From Pararhodobacter aggregans (GTDB taxonomy: Bacteria; Pseudomonadota; Alphaproteobacteria; Rhodobacterales; Rhodobacteraceae), in NCBI RefSeq assembly GCF_003075525.1, contig NZ_QDDR01000010.1:144814-208813 (forward strand): a stretch of DNA of 64,000 bases, read 5' to 3'. The position numbers were made by a program, and so were the translations under genes. Positions 26,289 through 35,250 of this stretch are shown one piece after another (within the stretch, counting starts at the first letter, position 1; each line of letters opens with the position of its first letter). The notes beneath the pieces were generated by a model. It saw only the letters and a program-made list of their open reading frames with translations, searched no databases and was not told the origin of the DNA.

Positions 26289-27917
26289 TCAGGAGCGCGT
26301 CGGCAGCGAGAAGCGGTAGGTCATGCCCAGGCCGATCGAGGTGTTGCGCCAGGAATTGGTCATCGAGGCATTCATGTAGCGCCCCAGCGAGATCGTCGCG
26401 CCAAGCTGGCCGTAGATCGAGACGCGCTCGTTCAGATAGTAGTTCACGCCGATGGAGGGATAGAGCAGCGCGCCCACTTCGCGGGCCGGATCGACGCCCA
26501 CGTCATTGAGGCCGTAGAGCACCTGCGCATAGCCCTGAAGGCGGCCGCCGGCGAAGGGACGGGTCTGCCAGCCGGCGCCGAAGAAGCCCTCGGCATAGCC
26601 CGCGAAGCCGCGGAAGGCATTGGTGGCGGCGGCGATCTGCCCGGCCAGATACCAGCGGTCGTTCAGCATGTAATCCGCCTGGAGCGCGACCATGGTCAGC
26701 CCCTCGGATTCGCGCCCGTTGTAGAAGATGGGCGAGGTGACGCGGCCGAACGTATGCAGCCGGATGCCGCGCAGCGTGTATTCGGCCCCCGCCAGCACCC
26801 CGCCGCCCCGGCGTTCGGGATGCGACAGGTGGTAATTGAGGCCGACGCCCACCGTCCAGTTCCGCGAGGTGCCGAAGGGCGCGTAGAAATAGCCCGCCGA
26901 CAGGGTGGTCCCCACCCCGTTGCCCCAGAGGTATTCCAGCGTCACCTTGGGATAGATGATGAAGCCGGGGCCGGTGTCGATGGTATCCGTCACCCAGCCG
27001 CCGCTGCCGATGCCAAGCTGCGCATAGAGGTTGACGTTGCGGCCCAGCGCCACCCGTCCGCCGATCCCGCCATGGGCCTGATTATACCACAGAAGGCCGG
27101 TCGCGCCGATGTCGACGCCGAAATAGGAATAGACGTTCGGCGTGTGGAAATGCGTGAACTGGGTCGAGGCAAAGCCGATGGTGCCCTGGTAGAGCCCGGT
27201 CGGGTTGATCTGCTGCACATGGTTGAATTGCAGCGAGATGATGTTCTGGTGCTGCGGTGCGCGGAATTCGTCGGAGGTCAGCACCTGTCCCGCGTCCCCG
27301 AAGCGGCCCACCGCGAAGGAGAACGGCACCTGGACGAAGAAATTCAGCGTGGAATCGTTCAGCTCGGACCCGGCGATGGCCACGCGCGCATAGTTCACGC
27401 CAGCGCTGAAGCGCCGGAAGTGATAGCCGATCCCGGCATAGGCCCGGGTATAGAAACCCTCGCCCGACAGGCGGCGGATGCCGTTGACGCTGGCCCCGCC
27501 CGCCCCGGCGCCCACCGCGAGGCCCGCGTTGACAAAGAAGTTCCGGCCGATGTCGCGCTGCGCGTGCAGCGTCACGTCGGCGGCGAAGAAGCCGCCGTAA
27601 TTGCCCCCGGCAATGGGGGCGCTGGCGCCGACGCCGAAGGCGAGCCAATCGTTGATGTTCTGCAGGTAATGCACGCCCAGCAGATCGAAATCGCCGCCGC
27701 TGGTCAGCGTGAAGGCGCTGTAATCGATCATGATGCGGCCGCCGACATCATGGAAGGCGGGCCGCCCCCCGGGCGCGTCCTGGCCCTGTGCGGCCCCGGG
27801 CGCCATCGACAGCCCCAAGCCGCAGAGCGTCAGGGCGGCACCGCGCAGAAGGCGGCGGGCCGCTTCCTTCCTTGCCCGCAAAAGGGGGAGCGGGCGGCTG
27901 CGGTTCGGCATGTGCAT
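26289..27917 (-). CDS. Predicted outer-membrane beta-barrel protein
   Basis: A 542-residue protein with a basic N-terminus, hydrophobic core and Ala-rich cleavage region (about 18-46), a signal peptide. The rest is a series of alternating amphipathic strands rich in Tyr, Gly, Asn and Phe (for example NYGGFFAADVTLHAQRD, YAGIGYHFRRFSAGVNY, SIGLGMTYRFSL near the C-terminus), the usual pattern of a large outer-membrane barrel. I do not recognise a named family. The barrel seems to end with a penultimate aromatic strand followed by PTRS. There are two adjacent start codons (27917, 27911). Confidence 0.7.
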   Translation of the reverse strand: MHMPNRSRPLPLLRARKEAARRLLRGAALTLCGLGLSMAPGAAQGQDAPGGRPAFHDVGGRIMIDYSAFTLTSGGDFDLLGVHYLQNINDWLAFGVGASAPIAGGNYGGFFAADVTLHAQRDIGRNFFVNAGLAVGAGAGGASVNGIRRLSGEGFYTRAYAGIGYHFRRFSAGVNYARVAIAGSELNDSTLNFFVQVPFSFAVGRFGDAGQVLTSDEFRAPQHQNIISLQFNHVQQINPTGLYQGTIGFASTQFTHFHTPNVYSYFGVDIGATGLLWYNQAHGGIGGRVALGRNVNLYAQLGIGSGGWVTDTIDTGPGFIIYPKVTLEYLWGNGVGTTLSAGYFYAPFGTSRNWTVGVGLNYHLSHPERRGGGVLAGAEYTLRGIRLHTFGRVTSPIFYNGRESEGLTMVALQADYMLNDRWYLAGQIAAATNAFRGFAGYAEGFFGAGWQTRPFAGGRLQGYAQVLYGLNDVGVDPAREVGALLYPSIGVNYYLNERVSIYGQLGATISLGRYMNASMTNSWRNTSIGLGMTYRFSLPTRS

Positions 27918-28146
27918 CAGGGAACTGCCTCTCTGGATTTTCCGGTCGCCCGTTCAGGGCTGAAATTTGATGTCGCGGACGGTACTATGCCTGCCGCATG
28001 GAGGCGACGAGAAATCAAGGCCCTCGTGCATCTTGCGCGCGTCCGTGGCGCCTCTGCCGCGGTTTGCCCGTTGTCGCCCGGGCTTCGGGGTCTTGCCCCC
28101 GGCGCGCAGGCGCGTTTCACTCGCCGCGGCCGAGGGAGGGCCGCCG

Positions 28147-28830
28147 ATGACCTATGTGCTGCATTACGCCCCCGACAATGCCTCGCTGATCGTGCGGCTG
28201 GCGCTTCTGGAACTGGGCCAGCCGTTTCGCACGCTGCTGGTCGACCGCCGCGCCCGCCAGCAGGACAGCGCCGCCTATCGGCGGCTGAACCCCGCCGGGC
28301 TGATCCCGGTGCTGGAGACGCCCGACGGCCCGGTCAGCGAGACGGCGGCGGTGCTGCTCTGGCTGGTGGACCGGCACGGCGCGCTGGGGCCGGGGGTCGG
28401 AGAGCACGAGCGCGCGGCGTTCCTGAAATGGCTGTTCTTTGCCTCGAACACGCTGCATGCCGATCTCAGGATGGTGTTCTATCCCGGCCAATACGCCCCC
28501 GGAGCGGAGGACGCGCTGCATGCGGGCGTCACGGCGCGGATGCGGCGGCATTACGGGCTGCTGGATGCGCTGTGCGGCAGCGTGCCCTGGTTCGGGGGCA
28601 GCACGCTGTCGGTGCTCGACCTCTATGTCGCAACGACGCTGCGGTGGGCCGCGCTTTACGCGCCGGGCGGCGCCTGGTTCCGGCTGGCGGATTTTCCGGC
28701 GCTCGAGGCGCTGGCCGCCCGGGTCGAGGCCCGCCCCTCGATGGTGCAGGCCATCGCCGCCGAGGGTCTCGGCCCCCTGCCCCTGACCGCGCCCCGGCCC
28801 TGCATGCCCCCCGAGGGCAGCGCGCTGTAG
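28147..28830 (+). CDS. Glutathione S-transferase family protein
   Basis: A 227-residue protein with an N-terminal thioredoxin-like domain (YVLHYAPDNASLIVRLAL, then NPAGLIPVLETPDGPVSETAAVLLWL, about 50-75) and a helical C-terminal domain. NPxGxVPxL and ETxAIL-type signatures fit the glutathione-binding site. The catalytic residue appears to be Ser/Asn near residue 11-13. The ATG has GGGAGG seven bases upstream. The substrate is unknown; the 229-bp leader (27918-28146) shows nothing clear. Confidence 0.85.
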   Translation: MTYVLHYAPDNASLIVRLALLELGQPFRTLLVDRRARQQDSAAYRRLNPAGLIPVLETPDGPVSETAAVLLWLVDRHGALGPGVGEHERAAFLKWLFFASNTLHADLRMVFYPGQYAPGAEDALHAGVTARMRRHYGLLDALCGSVPWFGGSTLSVLDLYVATTLRWAALYAPGGAWFRLADFPALEALAARVEARPSMVQAIAAEGLGPLPLTAPRPCMPPEGSAL

Positions 28831-29066
28831 CCCCGGGTAGGGATGACGCTCGCTCCGAGGGCCCGGGCCTCCGGTCCGTGAGGCAGCCGCCGCCTGACAC
28901 GACACACCGCCTCCCCGGTCGGCCCGGGGTTCGCGCGACGGCTGACGGGTCTGTGTCGCTGGCGACGGATCTGGCCTTGCCATGTCGGTCCGATCCGGCC
29001 CGGGCAGGGGCGGAACACCCCGGGCCGGGCTTCACGGCAGGGGTGACAAGCCCGCCCCCATCTGCT

Positions 29067-29095
29067 TCTCTGGCGGCAGACGTCTCTGGCGGCAG
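29067..29095 (+). promoter_or_regulatory. Direct repeat upstream of the agmatinase-like gene
   Basis: TCTCTGGCGGCAG occurs at 29067-29079 and 29083-29095, a 16-bp period, ending 13 bases before the ATG. Position fits a regulator site or leader element. No function is known; it might also be a slip duplication. Confidence 0.3.
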
Positions 29096-29108
29096 TTTGG
29101 GGTCCAGA

Positions 29109-30074
29109 ATGACCGACTTTCAGCCCGTCTCGGGCTTCGTCCTGCCGCGCTTTGCCGGCATTGCCACCTTCATGCGCCTGCCGCATGTGCCGCTTGACGA
29201 TCCGCGCCTTTCCGAGGTGCAGATCGGCCTGATCGGCGCGCCCTGGGATGGCGGCACCACCAACCGGCCCGGCCCCCGCCACGGCCCGCGCCAGCTGCGC
29301 GACGCCTCGACCATGATCCGCGCCCAGCACGGCATCAGCGGCATCCGCCCCTTCGAGGCCGCGCGCTGCGCCGATCTGGGCGACGTGGCGCCGAACCCCG
29401 CCGATGTCCAGGACAGTCTGCGCCGCATGACCCAGTTCTACGCCCGGGTCCGCGCCGCCGGGATCATTCCGCTGACCGCGGGGGGCGATCACCTCTGCAC
29501 CCTGCCGATCCTGCGGGCGCTGTCCCATGACCGCCCGCTCGGCATGATCCATTTCGACAGTCACACCGACCTTTTCCATTCCTATTTCGGCGGCCAGATG
29601 TACACGCATGGCACCCCCTTCCGCCGCGCCGTGGAAGAGGGGCTGCTGGACCCGCATCGCGTCTGCATGATCGGCATCCGCGGCACCGCCTATGACAGCG
29701 AGGACCGCGATTTCGCCAGGGCCGAGGGGATCCGCGTCATCCCGATCGAGGAATTCCACCGCCGCAGCGTCGAGGATGTCATGGCCGAGGCCCGCGCCAT
29801 CGCCGGGGATGGCGAGACCTATGTCAGCTACGACATCGATTTCGTCGACCCCGCCTTCGCGCCCGGCACCGGCACGCCCGAGGTCGGCGGCCCGACCAGC
29901 TGGCAGGCGCTGGAATGCGCCCGCGGCCTGAGCGGGGTCCGCATCGTCGGCGCCGATCTGGTCGAGGTCTCGCCCCCCTTCGACCCCTCGGGCGGCACCG
30001 CCTTCCTCGGCGCGTCGCTCATGTTCGAGATGCTCTGCGCCATCGTGGCCGGGCAAGCCCAGGAGAACCCATGA
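29109..30074 (+). CDS. Agmatinase / guanidinobutyrase-type ureohydrolase
   Basis: A 321-residue arginase-fold enzyme that cleaves urea from a guanidino compound using two Mn ions. Metal ligands appear in AGGDHLCT, FDSHTDL (Ser instead of the usual Ala) and SYDIDFVDPAFAPGTGTPE. TGTPEVGGPT is typical of the agmatinase/guanidinobutyrase branch; agmatine gives putrescine. The true product is not fixed by sequence. It shares four bases with the following SDR gene (ATGA), implying a joint pathway. A 13-bp direct repeat TCTCTGGCGGCAG occurs twice just upstream (29067-29095). Confidence 0.88.
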   Translation: MTDFQPVSGFVLPRFAGIATFMRLPHVPLDDPRLSEVQIGLIGAPWDGGTTNRPGPRHGPRQLRDASTMIRAQHGISGIRPFEAARCADLGDVAPNPADVQDSLRRMTQFYARVRAAGIIPLTAGGDHLCTLPILRALSHDRPLGMIHFDSHTDLFHSYFGGQMYTHGTPFRRAVEEGLLDPHRVCMIGIRGTAYDSEDRDFARAEGIRVIPIEEFHRRSVEDVMAEARAIAGDGETYVSYDIDFVDPAFAPGTGTPEVGGPTSWQALECARGLSGVRIVGADLVEVSPPFDPSGGTAFLGASLMFEMLCAIVAGQAQENP

Positions 30075-30820
30075 ACAAAGTCGCCCTCGTCACCGGCGCC
30101 GCCCGCGGCATCGGCCTGGCCACGACCGAGCTGTTTCTCGCCGCGGGCTGGCAGGTCGCCATGATCGACCGCGATGTCCCGGCGCTCGACAGCGCCGCGG
30201 CCCCGCTGGAGGGCGCACACGCCTTTTATTGCGACGTCTCGGACCCGGGCGAGGTCGCCCAGATGGTCGCCCAGGTCACGGCGCATTTCGGCCGGATCGA
30301 CGCGCTGGTCAACAACGCGGGCGTCGCCGATTTCGGCCCGATCGAAGAGACCGATTTCCAGCGCTGGCGGACGGTGATGGCGACCAATCTCGACGGCCCG
30401 TTCCTGGTCACCCAGGCCTGCACGCCCGCGCTCAGGGCCACCAAGGGCGCCATCGTCAACATCGCCTCGATCAGCGGGCTCCGGGCCTCGACCCTGCGGG
30501 TCGCCTATGGCACCTCGAAAGCCGCCGTCATCCAGCTGACCAAGCAGCAGGCGGCGGAGCTGGGCGAATATGGCATCCGCGCCAATTGCGTCTGCCCCGG
30601 CCCGGTGCGTACCAAGCTGGCGATGGCCGTCCACACGCAGGAGATCATCGACGCCTATCACGACGCCATCCCGCTGAACCGCTACGGCTCGGAACGCGAG
30701 ATCGCCGAGGTTATCGTCTTCCTCTGCTCGGAAAAGGCGAGCTATGTCACCGGCCAGGTGGTCGCCGCCGACGGCGGGTTCGACAGCACCGGCGTCGGCC
30801 TGCCGGCGCTGCGCCGCTAA
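30071..30820 (+). CDS. Short-chain dehydrogenase/reductase
   Basis: A 249-residue classical SDR. TGAARGIGLA (about 8-17) binds NAD(P), NNAG follows at about 80, and YGTSK supplies the catalytic Tyr and Lys (about 148-152), with Ser in SISGL. Asp after beta-2 (IDRD) favours NAD. Its start overlaps the ureohydrolase stop, so it probably acts on the same substrate line, perhaps oxidising an amino-aldehyde or alcohol; this is inference. Confidence 0.9.
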   Translation: MNKVALVTGAARGIGLATTELFLAAGWQVAMIDRDVPALDSAAAPLEGAHAFYCDVSDPGEVAQMVAQVTAHFGRIDALVNNAGVADFGPIEETDFQRWRTVMATNLDGPFLVTQACTPALRATKGAIVNIASISGLRASTLRVAYGTSKAAVIQLTKQQAAELGEYGIRANCVCPGPVRTKLAMAVHTQEIIDAYHDAIPLNRYGSEREIAEVIVFLCSEKASYVTGQVVAADGGFDSTGVGLPALRR

Positions 30821-30847
30821 CCCGCGTCACACCGCACTTATCCGCAA

Positions 30848-30866
30848 GGGGGGCAAACGGCCCCCC
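30848..30866 (+). terminator. Putative hairpin terminator after SDR
   Basis: GGGGGGC - AAACG - GCCCCCC, a perfect 7-bp GC stem 27 bases past the SDR stop. No U-tract follows. It is in the 256-bp gap before the SPOR lipoprotein, which otherwise shows nothing recognisable. Confidence 0.45.
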
Positions 30867-31076
30867 TGCCCGGCCTCGGCCCGGCGCAGGGTCCGAAAAA
30901 CCCGCGGCCTTTCGGCAAGTTGATGCCCCGCCCCCCCGGAAGCCCGCGCCATCAGGCTTTCCATGGCCGCCGCTTGGCGCTATCCTGCCGGGAAAAATCC
31001 ACGCCCGCCGGTCGGGCGGCAAGGAGGCGCGGGCACGGGGCTGAACCCCGGTCACGCACCGGGGCACGAGGGCAGA

Positions 31077-32258
31077 ATGGGTCGAGACTTCACCAAAGCT
31101 ATCCCGCGGCCGGCGGCGACCTCGGTCGTGGCGCTGTCGCTCGTGCTGGCGCTGGGCGCCTGCCAGATGTCGCAGACCACGGCCGAGGGCGCGCCGGTGA
31201 CCGCGTCGGCCCCCGCCGCCTCGGGGCCCGGCCAGCGGGTGATCGAACGCGATGTCGAAGCGCCCGAGGTCTTCGAAATGCAGGAACCGGGCCTGTGGGA
31301 CGGGCGGCCCTCGCTCGGCGGGGTCTGGGTGGCGCATCCGACCGCCCGCGACCCCGAACGGGTGATGATCCGCAACACCCGCACCGGCGCCACCGTCATC
31401 GGCGCCCTGTTCCGGCGTGAACGCGAGAATCCGGGGCCGCGGTTCCAGGTCTCGTCCGAGGCGGCGAATGCGCTGGGGATTCTGGCGGGCGCGCCCACCG
31501 AGATCCAGGTGACGGCCCTGCGCCTGCAGCGCGTCGAGATGGAGATCGACCCCGAACCCGCCACCGCCGCCACGGAAACGCTGGCCCTCGCCCCGGTCGA
31601 GGCCCCCACGGCGACGGCAACCGTTGCCGCGCCGATGGCCCCGCCACAAGGTCAGGTGGCCATCATCGACGAACCCCAGCCGCGCCGCCGCCTGCGCGAC
31701 CTCTTCCGCAGCGACGACACTCCGCCCGCGACGACCCCCATCGCCCAGACGGCGCTGGCCCCCGCGGCAGGCGCCGCAACCGCCGCCCCGGCGGCCGTGG
31801 CGGCCGCGGTGCCACCCGCGAGCGCGCCGGCGATCATCCCGACCGAACCGCCGCGCCGCACGCTGCGCGACCTCTTCCGCCGTCGCCAGCCCGCGCCCGA
31901 TACCACGCTGATCCCGCTGCCCGATGCCTCGTCCGGCCCCGCCGCCGCGACGCAGCCGCTGCAGGCGACCGGCACGCAGCCGCTGCCCGCCACGGCGACC
32001 GCGCCCGCCGCGCCGACCCCGCGCATCGACCGGCCCTTCGTGCAGATCGGCATCTTCAGCGTCGAACAGAACGCCGCGAACGCCCGCGCCCAGATGATCG
32101 CCGCGGGCCTCGGCGCCGAGATCCGGCGCGGCCGCGTCGGCGAGAACGACTTCTGGCGCGTGGTCGTCGGCCCCGCCACCTCGACCGCCGAGCGCGGCCA
32201 GTTCCTGCAGCGCGTCCGGGGGCTGGGTTTTGCCGATGCCTATGCGGTCCAGCGCTGA
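31077..32258 (+). CDS. SPOR-domain lipoprotein
   Basis: A 393-residue lipoprotein. The N-terminal helix ends in the lipobox LGAC (Cys29). A segment at about 95-165 (VMIRNTRTGATVIGALF...SSEAANALGI) resembles the second half of a double-psi beta barrel as in RlpA, but without clear catalytic residues. A long Pro/Ala/Thr linker follows, with two copies of an RRRLRDLFR / RRTLRDLFRR motif (about 203-210 and 262-269). A C-terminal SPOR domain (about 322-393) binds denuded septal peptidoglycan. It likely acts in cell division or wall remodelling. It is followed by a DD-carboxypeptidase gene. Confidence 0.8.
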   Translation: MGRDFTKAIPRPAATSVVALSLVLALGACQMSQTTAEGAPVTASAPAASGPGQRVIERDVEAPEVFEMQEPGLWDGRPSLGGVWVAHPTARDPERVMIRNTRTGATVIGALFRRERENPGPRFQVSSEAANALGILAGAPTEIQVTALRLQRVEMEIDPEPATAATETLALAPVEAPTATATVAAPMAPPQGQVAIIDEPQPRRRLRDLFRSDDTPPATTPIAQTALAPAAGAATAAPAAVAAAVPPASAPAIIPTEPPRRTLRDLFRRRQPAPDTTLIPLPDASSGPAAATQPLQATGTQPLPATATAPAAPTPRIDRPFVQIGIFSVEQNAANARAQMIAAGLGAEIRRGRVGENDFWRVVVGPATSTAERGQFLQRVRGLGFADAYAVQR

Positions 32259-32361
32259 GGTGATTTGAAACCCCTTGCCGAATGCGGCTAAGGTGGCGCA
32301 GCCCGCGCCCGGCCGCGCCACGCGTGCCGGGATGCGGCACGCTTGCCCGAAGGAGAACACG

Positions 32362-33513
32362 ATGCCCTTGATGCGCCTGCTGATCGCCACGGCCCTGCTG
32401 CTGGCCGGCACCGTCGCCGGCTTCGCCCAGTCGCCCTATGGCGGCCGCGCGCCGAATTACTTCATCCTCGACGTGGCCTCGGGTCAGATTCTGGCGCAGC
32501 AGAATGCCGATATCCCGCTGCCGCCCGCCTCGATGTCGAAGCTGATGACGCTGGCCATGCTGCTGGACGCGCTGGACCAAGGCCGGATCACGCTGGAAAC
32601 GACCTGGAGCGTGTCGGAACGCGCCCATGCCATGGGCGGCTCGTCGATGTTCCTCGAAACCCGCGACCGGCCGACGACCGAGGACCTGATTCGCGGCCTG
32701 GCGGTGGTGTCGGGCAATGACGCCGCCGTGGTCATCGCCGAGGGGCTGGGCGGGACCGAGGATTCCTTCGCGCAGATGGCCCAGGCCCGCGCCGCGCAGA
32801 TCGGCATGACCCAGACCACGATCGCCAATTCCTCGGGCTGGCCCGACCCGCGCCACCGCATGAGCCTGCACGATCTGGGCATGCTGGGGCGCTATCTGAT
32901 GGTCGATCACGCCGAATACTACCATTACCTGGCCGAGACCGAATTCACCTGGAACGACATCACCCAGCCGAACCGGCTGCCGCTGCTGTCGGCGGGGATC
33001 GGCATGGACGGGTTGAAGACCGGCCATACCGAAGAGGCCGGGTATTCCATGGTGGGCTCGGCCCATCAGGGCAACCGGCGGATCATCTTCGTGTTTTCCG
33101 GCCTGAACTCGACGGGCGAACGCGCCGAAGAGGCCGAGCGCATCGTCAACTGGGCCTTCCGCCAGTTCGTCGAGCGTGAGGTGCTGGAAAGCGGCCAGTC
33201 GATTGCCGAGGCCGAGGTCTGGCTCGGCACCGCGCCCACCGTGCCGCTGGTCGCCTCGCAAAGCCTGACGGTGCTGATGCCCGCCATCGAACAGGGCCCG
33301 GTCAGCGCGAGGGTCGAATATGACGGCCCCCTCGCCGCGCCGGTGCAAGAGGGTGCCGAAGTGGCGCGGCTGATCGTCGAGGTGCCGGGCCTGCCCGACG
33401 CCTATACGATGCCGCTGGTGGCCGGGGCCTCGGTGCCCGAGGGCGGGATCGTGCCGCGCATGCGGACCGCCGCCATGGTGCTGGGCAACCAATTGGGCCT
33501 GACCGCACCGTGA
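32362..33513 (+). CDS. dacC: D-alanyl-D-alanine carboxypeptidase (penicillin-binding protein 5/6 type)
   Basis: A 383-residue exported enzyme. The signal peptide ends near FAQ (21-23), and the three penicilloyl-serine motifs are SMSK (57-60), SGN (about 118) and KTG (about 219). It trims the terminal D-Ala of peptidoglycan stems. The C-terminal beta-rich domain (about 285-383) is the PBP5 type. The ATG has AGGAG seven bases upstream. It overlaps tmk by GTGA. The dacA/dacC label is not decidable. Confidence 0.94.
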   Translation: MPLMRLLIATALLLAGTVAGFAQSPYGGRAPNYFILDVASGQILAQQNADIPLPPASMSKLMTLAMLLDALDQGRITLETTWSVSERAHAMGGSSMFLETRDRPTTEDLIRGLAVVSGNDAAVVIAEGLGGTEDSFAQMAQARAAQIGMTQTTIANSSGWPDPRHRMSLHDLGMLGRYLMVDHAEYYHYLAETEFTWNDITQPNRLPLLSAGIGMDGLKTGHTEEAGYSMVGSAHQGNRRIIFVFSGLNSTGERAEEAERIVNWAFRQFVEREVLESGQSIAEAEVWLGTAPTVPLVASQSLTVLMPAIEQGPVSARVEYDGPLAAPVQEGAEVARLIVEVPGLPDAYTMPLVAGASVPEGGIVPRMRTAAMVLGNQLGLTAP

Positions 33514-34136
33514 CCGCCGGAAGGGGCGCCTTCGTCACCTTCGAGGGGATCGACGGATCGGGCAAGTCAACCCAGGCGCGGCTCCTGGCCGAGGCGCTGC
33601 GCGGTTCGGGCCGCGAGGTCGTGCTGACCCGCGAGCCCGGCGGCTCGCCCGGGGCCGAGGAGATCCGCCGTCTGGTGCTCGAGGGCGACCCCGAGCGTTG
33701 GTCGGCCGAAACCGAGATCCTGCTCTTCACCGCCGCCCGCCGCGACCATCTGGAACGCACCATCGAGCCCGCGCTGGCCGCGGGCCGCACCGTGATCTGC
33801 GACCGATTCGCCGATTCGACGCGGATGTATCAGGGCCTGTCGCGCGGCGATCTCAGGGCGCTGGTCGACCAGTTGCATGCGCTGATGATCGGCCGCGAGC
33901 CGGATCTGACCGTGCTGATCGACATGGACCCCGAGGTCGGGCTCGCCCGCGCCAAGGGCCGCCGCGGCACCGAGGAACGGTTCGAGGATTTCGGGCCCGA
34001 CTTGCAACGCCGGATGCGCGCCGGGTTCCTGGCGCTGGCCGGGGAATTCCCGGCCCGTTTCCGGGTGATCGACGGCGCCCGCCCGGTCGAGGCGGTGGCG
34101 GCCGATGTGCTGGCGACCGTCCGGGCCGCGCTATGA
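33510..34136 (+). CDS. tmk: Thymidylate kinase
   Basis: A 208-residue kinase phosphorylating dTMP to dTDP. It has the P-loop EGIDGSGKSTQ (about 12-22), the DRF motif (about 95-97), and the lid RRGTEERFE. The start is GTG at 33510, in the four-base overlap GTGA with the dac stop; the alternative starts are far inside the P-loop. It is in the chain dac-tmk-holB. Confidence 0.97.
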   Translation: MTAGRGAFVTFEGIDGSGKSTQARLLAEALRGSGREVVLTREPGGSPGAEEIRRLVLEGDPERWSAETEILLFTAARRDHLERTIEPALAAGRTVICDRFADSTRMYQGLSRGDLRALVDQLHALMIGREPDLTVLIDMDPEVGLARAKGRRGTEERFEDFGPDLQRRMRAGFLALAGEFPARFRVIDGARPVEAVAADVLATVRAAL

Positions 34137-35236
34137 GCGAGGCGCCCGAGGCCGACCGCATCGCCGGGGCGCCGCATCCCCGCGACACGCGCCGTCTCTA
34201 TGGACAGGCGGCGGCGGAGCGGCGGTTCCTCGATTCCCTCGCCCAGGGACGGCTGCACCACGGCTGGCTGATCACCGGCCCGCGCGGCATCGGCAAGGCG
34301 ACGCTGGCCTGGCGGCTGGCCCGGTTCCTGCTGGCCGAAGAGCCGGGCGGCGGCCTGTTCGGTCCGCCCGAGACGCTGGACGTGGACCCCGTCCACCCGG
34401 TGTCCCACCGCATTGCCGCGGGGTCTGAACCCGGGCTGCTGCCGATCCGCCGCGCCGCGGACGACAAGACCGGGCGGCTGAAAAGCCAGATCACGGTGGA
34501 TGAGGTCCGCAAGCTGCGCGATTTCTTCGGCATGTCCTCGGCCGAGGGCGGGCGGCGCGTGGTGATCGTCGACAGCGCCGACGAGATGAACCCGAGCGCC
34601 GCCAACGCGCTGCTGAAACTGCTGGAGGAACCGCCCGCCGGGGCGATGCTGCTCTTGGTCTCGCACCAGCCCTCGCGCCTGTTGCCGACGATCCGCTCGC
34701 GCTGCCGGGAGCTGCGCTTGCAGCCGCTGGGTCCCGAGGACATGGCACGGGCGCTGGAACAGGCGATGGGCCTGGCCGAGGAATCCGAGGCGCTGACCGC
34801 GCTGTCGGGCGGCTCGGTCGGCGAGGCGATCCGCGTCGCCTCGGGCGGCGGATTGGAGCTCTATGCAGAAATAGTGGCAATTCTGGCCGAATACCCCCTG
34901 ATGGACCGCGCCAGAATATTGAAATTGTGCAACTCGCTGGGCGGTCGCGAGGCCGAGCCGCGCTTCGATCTGACCGTGCGGCTGCTGGATCTGGCGCTGG
35001 CCCGGCTGGCCCGTGCGGGCGCCACCGGCCAGCCCCTGCCCGAGGCCGCACCCGGCGAATCCCGCCTGCATGACCGGCTCGCCCCGGATGCCCGCGCCGC
35101 CCGGCACTGGGCGGAAATGGCCGCCGATCTGGGGGCACGGGCGCGCGGCGGACGGGCGGTCAACCTTGACCCCGGCGCGCTGGTGCTGGATATGTTCCTG
35201 CGACTGGAATCCGCGGCGCGCACGGCGAGTGGATAA
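34133..35236 (+). CDS. holB: DNA polymerase III delta' subunit
   Basis: A 367-residue clamp-loader subunit. It has the GPRGIGKATLAWRLA P-loop-like motif (about 49-63), the central segment SADEMNPSAANALLKLLEEPP (the linker-helix of AAA+ delta'), and SRCRELRLQPL (sensor 1 region). It works with gamma/tau and delta to load the beta clamp. It starts in the ATGA overlap with tmk, a standard alphaproteobacterial pair, and ends 14 bp before tatD. Confidence 0.95.
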   Translation: MSEAPEADRIAGAPHPRDTRRLYGQAAAERRFLDSLAQGRLHHGWLITGPRGIGKATLAWRLARFLLAEEPGGGLFGPPETLDVDPVHPVSHRIAAGSEPGLLPIRRAADDKTGRLKSQITVDEVRKLRDFFGMSSAEGGRRVVIVDSADEMNPSAANALLKLLEEPPAGAMLLLVSHQPSRLLPTIRSRCRELRLQPLGPEDMARALEQAMGLAEESEALTALSGGSVGEAIRVASGGGLELYAEIVAILAEYPLMDRARILKLCNSLGGREAEPRFDLTVRLLDLALARLARAGATGQPLPEAAPGESRLHDRLAPDARAARHWAEMAADLGARARGGRAVNLDPGALVLDMFLRLESAARTASG

Positions 35237-35250
35237 ATGCCGGACCCCCG

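Noticed and set aside
25647..29108. A very long open frame running into the agmatinase-like gene
   Set aside because: It runs antisense through rpiA and the barrel gene and only becomes meaningful at 29109, where a normal start lies.
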